Assembly: GCF_001592005.1 (NCBI RefSeq) | Contig: NZ_BCVZ01000004.1 | Location: forward strand, 1 to 64,000 | Source: Bacillus sonorensis NBRC 101234 = KCTC 13918 | GTDB taxonomy: Bacteria; Bacillota; Bacilli; Bacillales; Bacillaceae | DNA length: 64,000 nucleotides | Direction of reading: 5' to 3' | In this document: one piece after another, positions 7,756-14,668 of the stretch | How positions within the stretch are numbered: the stretch's first letter is position 1 | Layout of the letters: each line of letters begins with the position of its first letter | Notes under the pieces: model-generated | The model's database searches: none | Seen by the model: only the letters and a program-made list of their open reading frames with translations | Told to the model about the DNA's origin: nothing | Translations under genes and position numbers: made by a program

Positions 7756-8545
7756 TTCCATTCTCCTTGCTTGAAGATAGCTTTGTGACGTAAATCATAA
7801 ACTCGCTGCCTCTTTTAAAAGGCTCTTTATTGTAATCTCCGTAAAAACCCAAGACAGCGAACCCCCTGGACTTCAGAAGATAAAACATTTCGGTCGGCAG
7901 TGTATACCGAGTTAAAAATTGGAATTCGTATTTTTCCGTCACTTTATCATGTTGATGTATTTCAAATAAACAACGGGTTGATACAATTTGTTTGTAATGA
8001 TCGATGCGAAAAATATTCTGGGATTTAATATACTGATGATCTTTTGGCGGATGAGCTGTGTTTCCGAAATCTTTTTGCCTTTTGTCATAAGCGCAAACTT
8101 GCGGCGGCGATATGATGTCAAATATAAATCGGCCCTCTGGTTTTAGCAGCTGCTTTATCTTTTGAAGCGCTTCAGCCTGGTCTTTCGGAGTCAACAGATA
8201 CTCAAATACGCCGCCGCTCATAAATACATAATCAAACCGGCTTACGCAATGAAAATCCTTAATATCGGCAACTTCAAAATGAACGCGTTCTGAAGATTTC
8301 CGATCACATTGAGCAAGCTTCTTTTTTGCAGTTTCAATCATCCCTGCTGAAATATCGATGGCATGAACGATAGCTCCATTTTGCGCCAATTGAAAGGCCA
8401 GCCGGCCGGATCCGCAACCGATATCAAGAATTGAGACCCCTTCCTTTGCAAAGCTGGTGTAGAAATCAAATAACCCGTCCGGTTCAGGTATTAATTTGTC
8501 ATAAACACTTGAGATATTGTCATACTGTTGTATTTGCTGAGCCAT
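7742..8545 (-). CDS. SAM-dependent class I methyltransferase
   Basis: A 267-residue enzyme with motif I LDIGCGSG at residues 40-47, the acidic ribose-binding residue in VHAIDIS, and FDYVFMSGGVFEY as motif IV region. It resembles small-molecule methyltransferases rather than rRNA enzymes. The start overlaps the end of the glycosyltransferase gene by 26 bases, a sign of translational coupling. The position of methylation (sugar, base or peptide) cannot be told. Confidence 0.82.
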   Translation of the reverse strand: MAQQIQQYDNISSVYDKLIPEPDGLFDFYTSFAKEGVSILDIGCGSGRLAFQLAQNGAIVHAIDISAGMIETAKKKLAQCDRKSSERVHFEVADIKDFHCVSRFDYVFMSGGVFEYLLTPKDQAEALQKIKQLLKPEGRFIFDIISPPQVCAYDKRQKDFGNTAHPPKDHQYIKSQNIFRIDHYKQIVSTRCLFEIHQHDKVTEKYEFQFLTRYTLPTEMFYLLKSRGFAVLGFYGDYNKEPFKRGSEFMIYVTKLSSSKENGNALK

Positions 8546-9347
8546 TCTTTTTTACGCCCCTTTCGGTTGCTTTGCTTTCCTTTTTAAATCCCAGGAAAAA
8601 GGAAATCTGCCATAAAGCAAGATATGCAGCTACACCTGTTCCAAACTTATTTTTTAAAGGAGTCCAGCTTTTTATCATGTTTTTAAATATCCGCTCAGGA
8701 GGCGCGTACCATTCTTTTCCCAATTGAACGCCTCTAGCTTGTCCTTTGCCATAGTTGTAAGAGCTCTTCAAATCGCCATACAATGACAAAGCAGGATGTA
8801 CAACGCGCGCGCTGTCATCGTATCCGATACTAAGATTAGCCTTCCTTACCCTTGCATCAAAATCGTAATCTTCCGTCCAGTTGATTTGCTCGTCAAAATA
8901 GTAGCCGTCTATTTGATCGACAATATTCTTTCTAAATGCCAAAGGCGGAGAATACGCATTTTTTTTAGCGGTATGAATATGCCTTGAAGTGGCGATTATT
9001 TTTTCTCTTTTTGACCGGTAGGCAAAAAGCACCCTTCCTTTAGCCAACGGATGTTCAGACAACATTTTGTATAATGTTGCTATACAGCCCCTTCTAAAAA
9101 TACAATCAGAATCCATCAGCAGCACATTGTTCTTGCTGGAAGCTTTGATTCCTTCGTTATAGGCCTTCGCAAGATTGGGAACCGGCAGATGGACCATTTT
9201 CGTATTGTGCTTTTTTGCTATGTCTTCAACCTGTTTGGTTGCACCGTTGAGCGCGACTATTATTTCCGCCTCTGCGTCTATGCTTTTTAAACACTCGTCA
9301 AGCCTGGGATCATTATATGCCGGTATTACGATCGACAAATCAATCAA
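8520..9347 (-). CDS. Family 2 glycosyltransferase
   Basis: The GT-A fold is shown by the N-terminal SIVIPAYND segment, the metal-binding DSD at residues 79-81 and a TED at 158-160. The 275-residue protein has no clear membrane anchor apart from a weakly hydrophobic stretch near 236-252. The start is TTG 9347 with an AGGTG site, and it overlaps the ArcS-like gene stop by 8 bases. With the PIG-L gene two steps downstream it suggests transfer of a sugar such as N-acetylglucosamine followed by deacetylation; this is inference. Confidence 0.87.
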   Translation of the reverse strand: MIDLSIVIPAYNDPRLDECLKSIDAEAEIIVALNGATKQVEDIAKKHNTKMVHLPVPNLAKAYNEGIKASSKNNVLLMDSDCIFRRGCIATLYKMLSEHPLAKGRVLFAYRSKREKIIATSRHIHTAKKNAYSPPLAFRKNIVDQIDGYYFDEQINWTEDYDFDARVRKANLSIGYDDSARVVHPALSLYGDLKSSYNYGKGQARGVQLGKEWYAPPERIFKNMIKSWTPLKNKFGTGVAAYLALWQISFFLGFKKESKATERGVKKNGSANTTV

Positions 9348-10020
9348 TACTGCTCACCTTTTTTAAAGTATTTTCCAAATCTTTCAGAACGGGATCCAAA
9401 ATATAAAATTCTCCGAAATCTTTCAGTTTAGCCAAAACGTCTTTTGAATTTCTGAAGGTCTCCACTTCAGGTGTATGAAAGTATGGCACGCCTATTTCTG
9501 CGCAAAAATGATGAATGTCGGAAACAATGGAGTCTCTTATTGGCATGCAATAATGAATGACCGCTTTATAATCCTTTTGTTTTGAAGTTAAATAGTTCTT
9601 TATCCTATTTGAAAGCGAATGTTGATATAGTTTTTTCAATCTCAAATGTTCTTCCTTGGATAAATCCCCCATCTGTATCCAATCATAAGCGCAAAATGTC
9701 GGATTCATTTGATATTCATAAGGAATAACGCCTGCATTGGACAATATGATCGGATGTATCCTTTCATATTGATTTGTCACTTGCCTTATTTTTTTCCCGA
9801 TATAGGAGAAGTCGTATGGTTTAGCCCATGTGCATACATGAAATAAAGCAATGTCTTTTCCTGCTGGTGGCGCGTATTCTCCACTGCAAAAAAACCGTTG
9901 CCATTCTTCAAATTCTTCGTGAAAAATATGGTCGCGGGTTGCCCCTCTTTTAAAGGTCGTTTCCCCCTTATAGACATTCTTCAGTTTGTATTCTGGAAAG
10001 TTGGGATAGGTCGCGCTCAT
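9340..10020 (-). CDS. Small protein with ArcS (archaeosine synthase) catalytic-core motif
   Basis: The 226-residue protein has no strong match I can name to a bacterial enzyme. Residues 60-76 read C-x3-KPY-x2-S (C63, KPY 67-69, S72), close to the PC-x3-KPY-x2-S-x2-H motif of archaeal ArcS (DUF5591), with Pro and the last His replaced. The following SNAGVIPYEYQMNP..CAYDW stretch (94-114) also parallels the SPLGVVPRELE..YPAAHYD region of that domain. ArcS joins lysine to the nitrile of preQ0 in tRNA. Its place beside queC/D/E makes a preQ0-nitrile-acting role attractive. No tRNA-binding PUA domain is present. Family assignment is by eye. Confidence 0.6.
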   Translation of the reverse strand: MSATYPNFPEYKLKNVYKGETTFKRGATRDHIFHEEFEEWQRFFCSGEYAPPAGKDIALFHVCTWAKPYDFSYIGKKIRQVTNQYERIHPIILSNAGVIPYEYQMNPTFCAYDWIQMGDLSKEEHLRLKKLYQHSLSNRIKNYLTSKQKDYKAVIHYCMPIRDSIVSDIHHFCAEIGVPYFHTPEVETFRNSKDVLAKLKDFGEFYILDPVLKDLENTLKKVSSID

Positions 10021-10036
10021 GATCTGTCACCTCATC

Positions 10037-11686
10037 CTATTTTTTGATAAAAAAATGATTTAAGATTAGAAAATCCAGTTCAGAACTAAAAAATGAACGA
10101 ATGGCATCCTTTGGTGAACAAACGATCGGCTCATTTCCAATATTAAAAGATGTATTCAAAACAGCCGGTATGCCGGTTTCTTCGTAAAAACATTGAATGA
10201 GCTCCCAATAAGATAAATTTGTCTCTTTATCTACGATTTGCGGCCTTGTGGAACCATCGATATGGGTGACTGCCTGAAGTAACTCACGCGAGGATTCGTG
10301 TATGGTCGCGTTTAACAGCATATAAGGAGACGCCGTTTCCTCCTTAATCGCGAGCGCCTGGTTTTCTGCGCTGATGCTCGGAGCAAGGGGGCGCCATTGT
10401 TCCCTTTCTTTTATATCATTTACTTTTTGAAGCATGTTTTCACTTTGCGGATTGGCCAGGATGCTCCGGTTTCCTAATGCTCTTGGTCCAAATTCCATTC
10501 TTCCGGCAAATCTCGCCCCGACTTTTCCTTTTTTTAAAAGCTGGACTGCAGCTTCGTTTATGCCAGTCTCAAAAAACTCGTATTTAATTTTATATTGTTC
10601 CAGCAAGTTTTTAATGTCTCCATCACTAAAGTTCGGCCCTGAGTAAACATGATCTTTTGAAAGTGTGACTTCAAAGCCCAGTTCTTTAGACAGCAACGCT
10701 CCCGCCCCTAATGATGTTCCCGCGTCAGATGCGGCAGGCTGTATAAAAATATCTTTCACTTCTTCTAATTCAAGGAGTTCTCTATTGCCTACACAGTTGA
10801 GTCCCACACCTCCCGATAGGCATATCCGGGAACAGCCTGTGAGTTCCAGCGCTCTTTTGGCCAAGTAGATCAGATTCTTTTCCAATGCTTTTTGTCCAAA
10901 AGCAGCTACATGTTTATATGATAAGGCATCAAGCTCATCGCATAGTTTGGCTTGTTTGCTATCGTAATAGTAATTTGCTGAATTTACTTTTTCGCCAAAC
11001 TTTTTATGAAAATACATGATCCAATCTTTTAAAATTTGGTGATAAGTTCTTTTATTTTCATCATATTGATTGACAATGAGAGGGACATCCCCGTCCCATG
11101 CGCCATAAGAAGACAAGCCCATTGTTTTTCCTTCTCTAAATCTGCCCAGACCAATATATTTGGACAATCCCTCATAAAAGATTCCCAAGGAACTTTCCAA
11201 AGGATATACTTCAATGTAATCAATTTTCCCTTTTTCACCTTTTGCGATTGTGATGGACTCTTCCTCACCGGAACCGTCTACGACAAGTATTGCTGCTTCT
11301 TCAAATCCGGAACTATAATATGCTCCAGCCGCATGGGCTTGATGATGGGGGTATATATGAAGCTCGGGATCCTTTTTCCGGGAAAATATATGTCTTGGAA
11401 ATACGCGGCCCATGATGTCCTTTGATGTCAACCCATGCTTGCCGCCATACTCCACTTCAAGTTTTGTCACATCCCACCCCAATGCTATGTAGTCGATGTC
11501 ATCTGCTGTAATGCCTGCTTCATGCAAGCAATACGCTATGGAATGAAAAGGGGGAGTGTCAAAAGCTTTTTTTCTTCTTATAAATCGCTCTTCTTCAGCG
11601 GCAGCCAGCAATTTCCCTTGATAAAATAAACTTGCACTCGAATCGTGCACACCTTTATCCCAGCCATTTATCCCTAGCACATACAT
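10037..11686 (-). CDS. NodU/TobZ-type carbamoyltransferase
   Basis: The 549-residue enzyme shows both family domains. The N-terminal Kae1-like part has HHQAH (114-118), VVDGSGEEE (136-143) and SGGVGLN (291-297). The C-terminal carbamoyltransferase domain has the GRMEFGPRALGNRSIL signature (395-410). Such enzymes use carbamoyl phosphate and ATP to carbamoylate a hydroxyl of a sugar or antibiotic. The start ATG has a GAGGTG site, 13 bases after the BpsA-like stop. It is a hallmark tailoring enzyme of secondary metabolism and supports the biosynthetic reading of this operon. Confidence 0.93.
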   Translation of the reverse strand: MYVLGINGWDKGVHDSSASLFYQGKLLAAAEEERFIRRKKAFDTPPFHSIAYCLHEAGITADDIDYIALGWDVTKLEVEYGGKHGLTSKDIMGRVFPRHIFSRKKDPELHIYPHHQAHAAGAYYSSGFEEAAILVVDGSGEEESITIAKGEKGKIDYIEVYPLESSLGIFYEGLSKYIGLGRFREGKTMGLSSYGAWDGDVPLIVNQYDENKRTYHQILKDWIMYFHKKFGEKVNSANYYYDSKQAKLCDELDALSYKHVAAFGQKALEKNLIYLAKRALELTGCSRICLSGGVGLNCVGNRELLELEEVKDIFIQPAASDAGTSLGAGALLSKELGFEVTLSKDHVYSGPNFSDGDIKNLLEQYKIKYEFFETGINEAAVQLLKKGKVGARFAGRMEFGPRALGNRSILANPQSENMLQKVNDIKEREQWRPLAPSISAENQALAIKEETASPYMLLNATIHESSRELLQAVTHIDGSTRPQIVDKETNLSYWELIQCFYEETGIPAVLNTSFNIGNEPIVCSPKDAIRSFFSSELDFLILNHFFIKK

Positions 11687-11698
11687 GAAAACACCTCA

Positions 11699-12778
11699 TT
11701 ATATTTTCCTCCTGATCTCCATAAATTCCTGAGGAAGAAAGATTGGTCTAACTGATTTTCTGATGAAAACATAAAGATCAGTATGAATATATAAATCTTT
11801 TATTGTGTCGTACCCGATGTTTATCTTGTTCATTTCCTCATTTAATTTTTCTGTGTTCAAAAAAGGTTCTTCGGCTACTTGATAGCTGCTGAAGTTTTTA
11901 TATTTTTCCTCCAAATCAAAACCCATTTCATGCAGGTGCTTAAACAGATAATGCTCCCGTTGTCCAAGCCGGTCTGCACTAATATTGAGATAAATTGCAT
12001 CCCCTGGTTCTCCTTTTAAAACTTCTTGCGCCCGCTGCAGCCATAAATCTATACCTTGTCCGTGATCAAGCGGATCGCAATGGAAAACGTCGTATTTCTT
12101 TTTATACTGATCAGGGGCTTCATATTTAACATCAAATTCGAATGCTTCAATTTGCAACCCGTGCCTCCCGCTGTAGTCTTTGATAAAAGAAATGAGATCA
12201 CGGTCTATATCGCCCACAGATATGTTACATGCGCTGCTGCTCATTTGCCCGAGAGCAAGGCTTGTTAAATCGTCATCACCGCAAAAAAATATATGTTTCC
12301 ATGGAGGTATCTGCTCAAAAATCATATTTGCACGCTTAACCGAAGTGCTCCATGTTGCTTGAAACTGTCCATGTTCTCTTTTGTTTTTTATCCTTTCGGG
12401 TATAACCGCATTTGCACAATCAACAGCAACCTCATCGTTTTTCAGTTTCTTTGAAAATACAATGTCGCCGTTTTGGCTAACTTGACAAAGTCCGTGATGA
12501 CTTAACACATACAGGAGATTTATAGCGGTGTGTACCGTTCCGGTTATATCGATGACCTCTTGAAGCCTGTTTGCTCTATTTACACACTGCCACACATACG
12601 TTTCAAAACGCGGAAAGCTGATCCTGCTCCACAGATTCCATATCCCTACTATCTTTTCGGCCTGTTTATGTTTAAGAAGATGTCCGATTTCTGTTTCAAG
12701 ATCTATCTTTAAAAAATCTTCATAGCACTTGTTTAAAATGTCTATAAGACCACATCCTATCAGCACCGGGATCTGCAA
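11699..12778 (-). CDS. BpsA-like (DUF43) aminopropyltransferase-family enzyme
   Basis: This resembles N4-bis(aminopropyl)spermidine synthase (BpsA) of thermophiles. It has a winged-helix-like N-terminal part (about 75-110), a linker REHGQFQATWSTSVKRA resembling the HEFDQ..T region, then GDDDLTS (167-173), GDIDRDLI (189-196) and CDPL (234-237) of the Rossmann domain. BpsA moves aminopropyl groups from decarboxylated SAM to amines. A mesophilic Bacillus has no obvious need for branched polyamines, so here it may modify the cluster product. Start is uncertain: TTG 12778 lies inside a hairpin, GTG 12766 is an alternative, and neither has a good ribosome site. Confidence 0.75.
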   Translation of the reverse strand: MQIPVLIGCGLIDILNKCYEDFLKIDLETEIGHLLKHKQAEKIVGIWNLWSRISFPRFETYVWQCVNRANRLQEVIDITGTVHTAINLLYVLSHHGLCQVSQNGDIVFSKKLKNDEVAVDCANAVIPERIKNKREHGQFQATWSTSVKRANMIFEQIPPWKHIFFCGDDDLTSLALGQMSSSACNISVGDIDRDLISFIKDYSGRHGLQIEAFEFDVKYEAPDQYKKKYDVFHCDPLDHGQGIDLWLQRAQEVLKGEPGDAIYLNISADRLGQREHYLFKHLHEMGFDLEEKYKNFSSYQVAEEPFLNTEKLNEEMNKINIGYDTIKDLYIHTDLYVFIRKSVRPIFLPQEFMEIRRKI

Positions 12779-12800
12779 AACGAATCGTTTTGCAGATCCC
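12768..12800. repeat. Perfect 16-bp inverted repeat between peptide gene and BpsA-like gene
   Basis: The arms 12768-12783 and 12785-12800 are exact inverted copies with a one-base centre. In the operon mRNA this folds into a very stable hairpin 10 bases after the peptide stop codon and across the likely start of the BpsA-like gene. On the minus strand it has no T-run after it, so it is not a normal terminator for the operon. On the plus strand a T-rich stretch (TGTTTTTTGTT) follows. It may set the ratio of peptide to enzymes by mRNA processing or by limiting translation. Confidence 0.8.
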
Positions 12801-12809
12801 TGTTTTTTG

Positions 12810-12917
12810 TTACATCGTTTTAGCGTTGGTTAAAAAAAGTTCATATTCTTCAAGTTCCAAATCGTCAGTCAAGAGCAAATCTTCAGAAACTTGTTCTTCC
12901 GTATGTTTCTTTTCCAT
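12810..12917 (-). CDS. 35-residue acidic peptide, possible modified-peptide precursor
   Basis: A small frame directly after queD: ATG 12917 lies 8 bases after a strong AGGAGG inside the end of queD, and the frame closes at 12810. The peptide starts MEKKHTEEQ, has ten Asp/Glu between residues 7 and 26 (DDLELEEYE), and ends FLTNAKTM. The acidic, Leu-rich first part and short distinct C-terminus look like a leader plus core of a ribosomally made, modified peptide. Lys33 near the end is a conceivable attachment point for an ArcS-like reaction. An upstream ATG at 12923 overlaps the queD stop but is too close to the ribosome site. No known family is recognised. Confidence 0.65.
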   Translation of the reverse strand: MEKKHTEEQVSEDLLLTDDLELEEYELFLTNAKTM

Positions 12918-12922
12918 ATCCA

Positions 12923-13324
12923 TCACCTCCTTTCAAATTTTTCATATCTCGCACTGGCTTCATTTGTTTCCTGGACATCGACCCATTTCACATTCGGTTT
13001 ATTTCGCTTTGTTTTGCATAATGACTCTATGATTTCAAAAAAAACTTGAGCGACCCTTTCGGTGCTTGGCTCATATCCTCCCTTTTCCTTGTTAAATTCA
13101 TCGAAATCATTCAACACATAATGGTCATACTTTTTTTCCAAATGATGCTTTACTTCACGGAAATCGATTAACATATCTTTCTCATCTAAAGCTGAACCGG
13201 TGATGCAAAAGGTCACTTTGTAGTTATGGCCGTGAAGTCTTTCACATTTTCCCGCACCGGCTACTTTATGGGCGCAAGAAATCCAGAAATGTTTTGTTAA
13301 CGTATAGACATATTGATCGCTCAT
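12923..13324 (-). CDS. queD: 6-carboxy-5,6,7,8-tetrahydropterin synthase QueD
   Basis: QueD turns dihydroneopterin triphosphate into 6-carboxy-tetrahydropterin, the first dedicated step to preQ0. Zinc ligands H19, H31 and H33 (CAH..HGH), the catalytic C27, the D67-H68 pair and E119 in the QET motif are visible. Length, 133 residues, is usual. It is the first gene of the operon, with queE and queC at the far end, so the three preQ0 genes flank the tailoring and export genes. GTP cyclohydrolase is not encoded here and must come from elsewhere. Confidence 0.93.
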   Translation of the reverse strand: MSDQYVYTLTKHFWISCAHKVAGAGKCERLHGHNYKVTFCITGSALDEKDMLIDFREVKHHLEKKYDHYVLNDFDEFNKEKGGYEPSTERVAQVFFEIIESLCKTKRNKPNVKWVDVQETNEASARYEKFERR

Positions 13325-13829
13325 AATTTTATCCCCTTTTTCACGCTATCTTTTATTCATTAATCAGAATTTTCCGGATTATAAAACGATGAATAGAATC
13401 CAGGTTCTACTGCCTTTGGATCCGTGTGTAAAAAGGTTGCAATGACAATGAAGCGAAGTATTGTTCATGGTTTAAAAATGGTTGTGTGTTTTCCAAGAGG
13501 ATTGAAGGATGAAAGCATCGTTTCAAACGAAACGTATTGGAGAAAGTTGTTTTGTAAACTGTTTTTAGAGAAAACGATGCGGTTGATGGTAAAATAGAAG
13601 ATACGTTCATCTGCTGCAGGTTCTTCTGCTTTGAAACAAGTTCACACTTGTACAAATAGCGTATAAAAAACCGCCGCTTTGATTTCCAGCGTTATCATAA
13701 TATGTAACTAATTGCAATATAACACCGCCGTTTTGTCGAAGTAAGGGAAAAATTGTCGTTTTTCCTTAAAACTCAAAAATATTAGATGTCTCCAAGTTCT
13801 CAAACAGCAGCCGCTTCTCCCCATAAAAA
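13325..13829. other. Upstream region of the deazaguanine operon
   Basis: About 500 bases separate queD from azoR1. A TATAAT-like box at 13378-13383 on the minus strand could be the -10 element of the operon promoter, without an obvious -35. No preQ1 riboswitch consensus was found. A 49-codon plus-strand frame (13448-13597) and an 82-codon minus-strand frame over the same bases lack ribosome sites and recognisable products; they may be decayed coding DNA. Confidence 0.4.
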
Positions 13830-13883
13830 TACACCCCTTAGAAGATTGGGCCCGGCAAAGGGCGCCAATATCTAAGGGGTGTA
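13830..13883 (-). terminator. Long hairpin terminator after azoR1
   Basis: Thirteen-base arms (13830-13842 and 13871-13883, core ACACCCCTTAGA) enclose a loop that also pairs internally. On the minus strand it is followed by TATTTTTATG. It probably ends the azoR1 transcript. Confidence 0.75.
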
Positions 13884-13904
13884 CTAAATCAGGTGATTTC
13901 CGGA

Positions 13905-14531
13905 TTAGAATGCAGCCGCTGCTTTTTTCGCTTCAGCAAGGCCGTCTTCAATGATTTTTTGCGCTTGATCAGGAAGCGCGTTGTGTCCTTCGACGACAAC
14001 CGTATGCAAGTCTTGAATTCCGAAGAATCCCATGACGGTTTTCATGTAGTTCAGAGACATTTCCATTGCCGCCATCGGACCTTCAGAGTAGATGCCGCCT
14101 CTAGCATTTAATAGGGCAACCTTTTTGTCTCCCATTAATCCTTTAGGGCCTTCAGGAGTGTATGTAAACGTTACTCCTGCGCGGGATAGATAGTCGATAT
14201 ACGTGTGAAGCACCGCTGGAACCGCGAAGTTCCACAATGGGAAAGCAAACACGACTTTGTCCGCTTTAACGAACTGATCCAGGTAACGGTCGGCAACAGC
14301 TGCGGCCGCCTTTTCTTCCTCAGTCAATTCCATGCCTTTTCCTGCTTTGAATGTTCCGTTAATCGCATTTCTGCCAAGGTACGGCGGGTTTTCTTTATAA
14401 AGATCAAGCTCGATGATTTCATCATTAGGATGATTTTCTTTATAGCTGTTAAGGAACGCTTCGTAAAGTTTGACAGATACCGCTTCTTCAACTGTGCGGT
14501 CATTCGCTTTCACAAATAATACTTTAGACAT
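13905..14531 (-). CDS. azoR1: FMN-dependent NADH-azoreductase
   Basis: This is the flavodoxin-fold AzoR/AcpD type quinone and azo-dye reductase, 208 residues. FMN-phosphate contacts lie in the N-terminal loop (VKANDRTVEEAVSVKL), and FPLWNFAVPAVLHTYIDYLSRAGVTF is the family signature. It detoxifies quinones by two-electron reduction. It corresponds to B. subtilis yocJ (azoJ/azoR1), which is controlled by the thiol-redox repressor YodB; a matching half-site lies upstream, and yodB itself is at 45451. Gene order with yocK is conserved. Confidence 0.9.
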   Translation of the reverse strand: MSKVLFVKANDRTVEEAVSVKLYEAFLNSYKENHPNDEIIELDLYKENPPYLGRNAINGTFKAGKGMELTEEEKAAAAVADRYLDQFVKADKVVFAFPLWNFAVPAVLHTYIDYLSRAGVTFTYTPEGPKGLMGDKKVALLNARGGIYSEGPMAAMEMSLNYMKTVMGFFGIQDLHTVVVEGHNALPDQAQKIIEDGLAEAKKAAAAF

Positions 14532-14549
14532 TCTGTTTTACCTCCTGCG

Positions 14550-14580
14550 CTAACAATTTAATATTTACTTACAAATAGTA
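14550..14580 (-). promoter_or_regulatory. Candidate YodB operator upstream of azoR1
   Basis: Read on the minus strand the segment begins TACTATTTGTAAGTAA, matching the left half of the operator I recall for YodB at B. subtilis azoR1. The right half is degenerate. It lies 19-49 bases before the azoR1 start, where a repressor would act. Confidence 0.5.
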
Positions 14581-14650
14581 TGTTACTTTCTTTTAGACAG
14601 AAAGTCAACTTATTTATTTCAATATCAAATTATTTTTCTATCAAAAAAAA

Positions 14651-14666
14651 CACCCGGAATCGGGTG
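14651..14666 (-). terminator. Short hairpin terminator after yocK
   Basis: CACCCG and CGGGTG arms around GAAT, followed on the minus strand by a run of T (14642-14650). Confidence 0.75.
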
Positions 14667-14668
14667 CC

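Noticed and set aside
13325-13440. preQ1 riboswitch upstream of queD
   Set aside because: No conserved AGAGGTTCTAGC...ACCCTC core or A-rich tail could be found on the minus strand; only a weak short stem is present.
13407-13655. 82-codon minus-strand frame and 49-codon plus-strand frame over the same bases
   Set aside because: No ribosome site, no recognisable domain, and both frames look like chance openings in AT-rich DNA.
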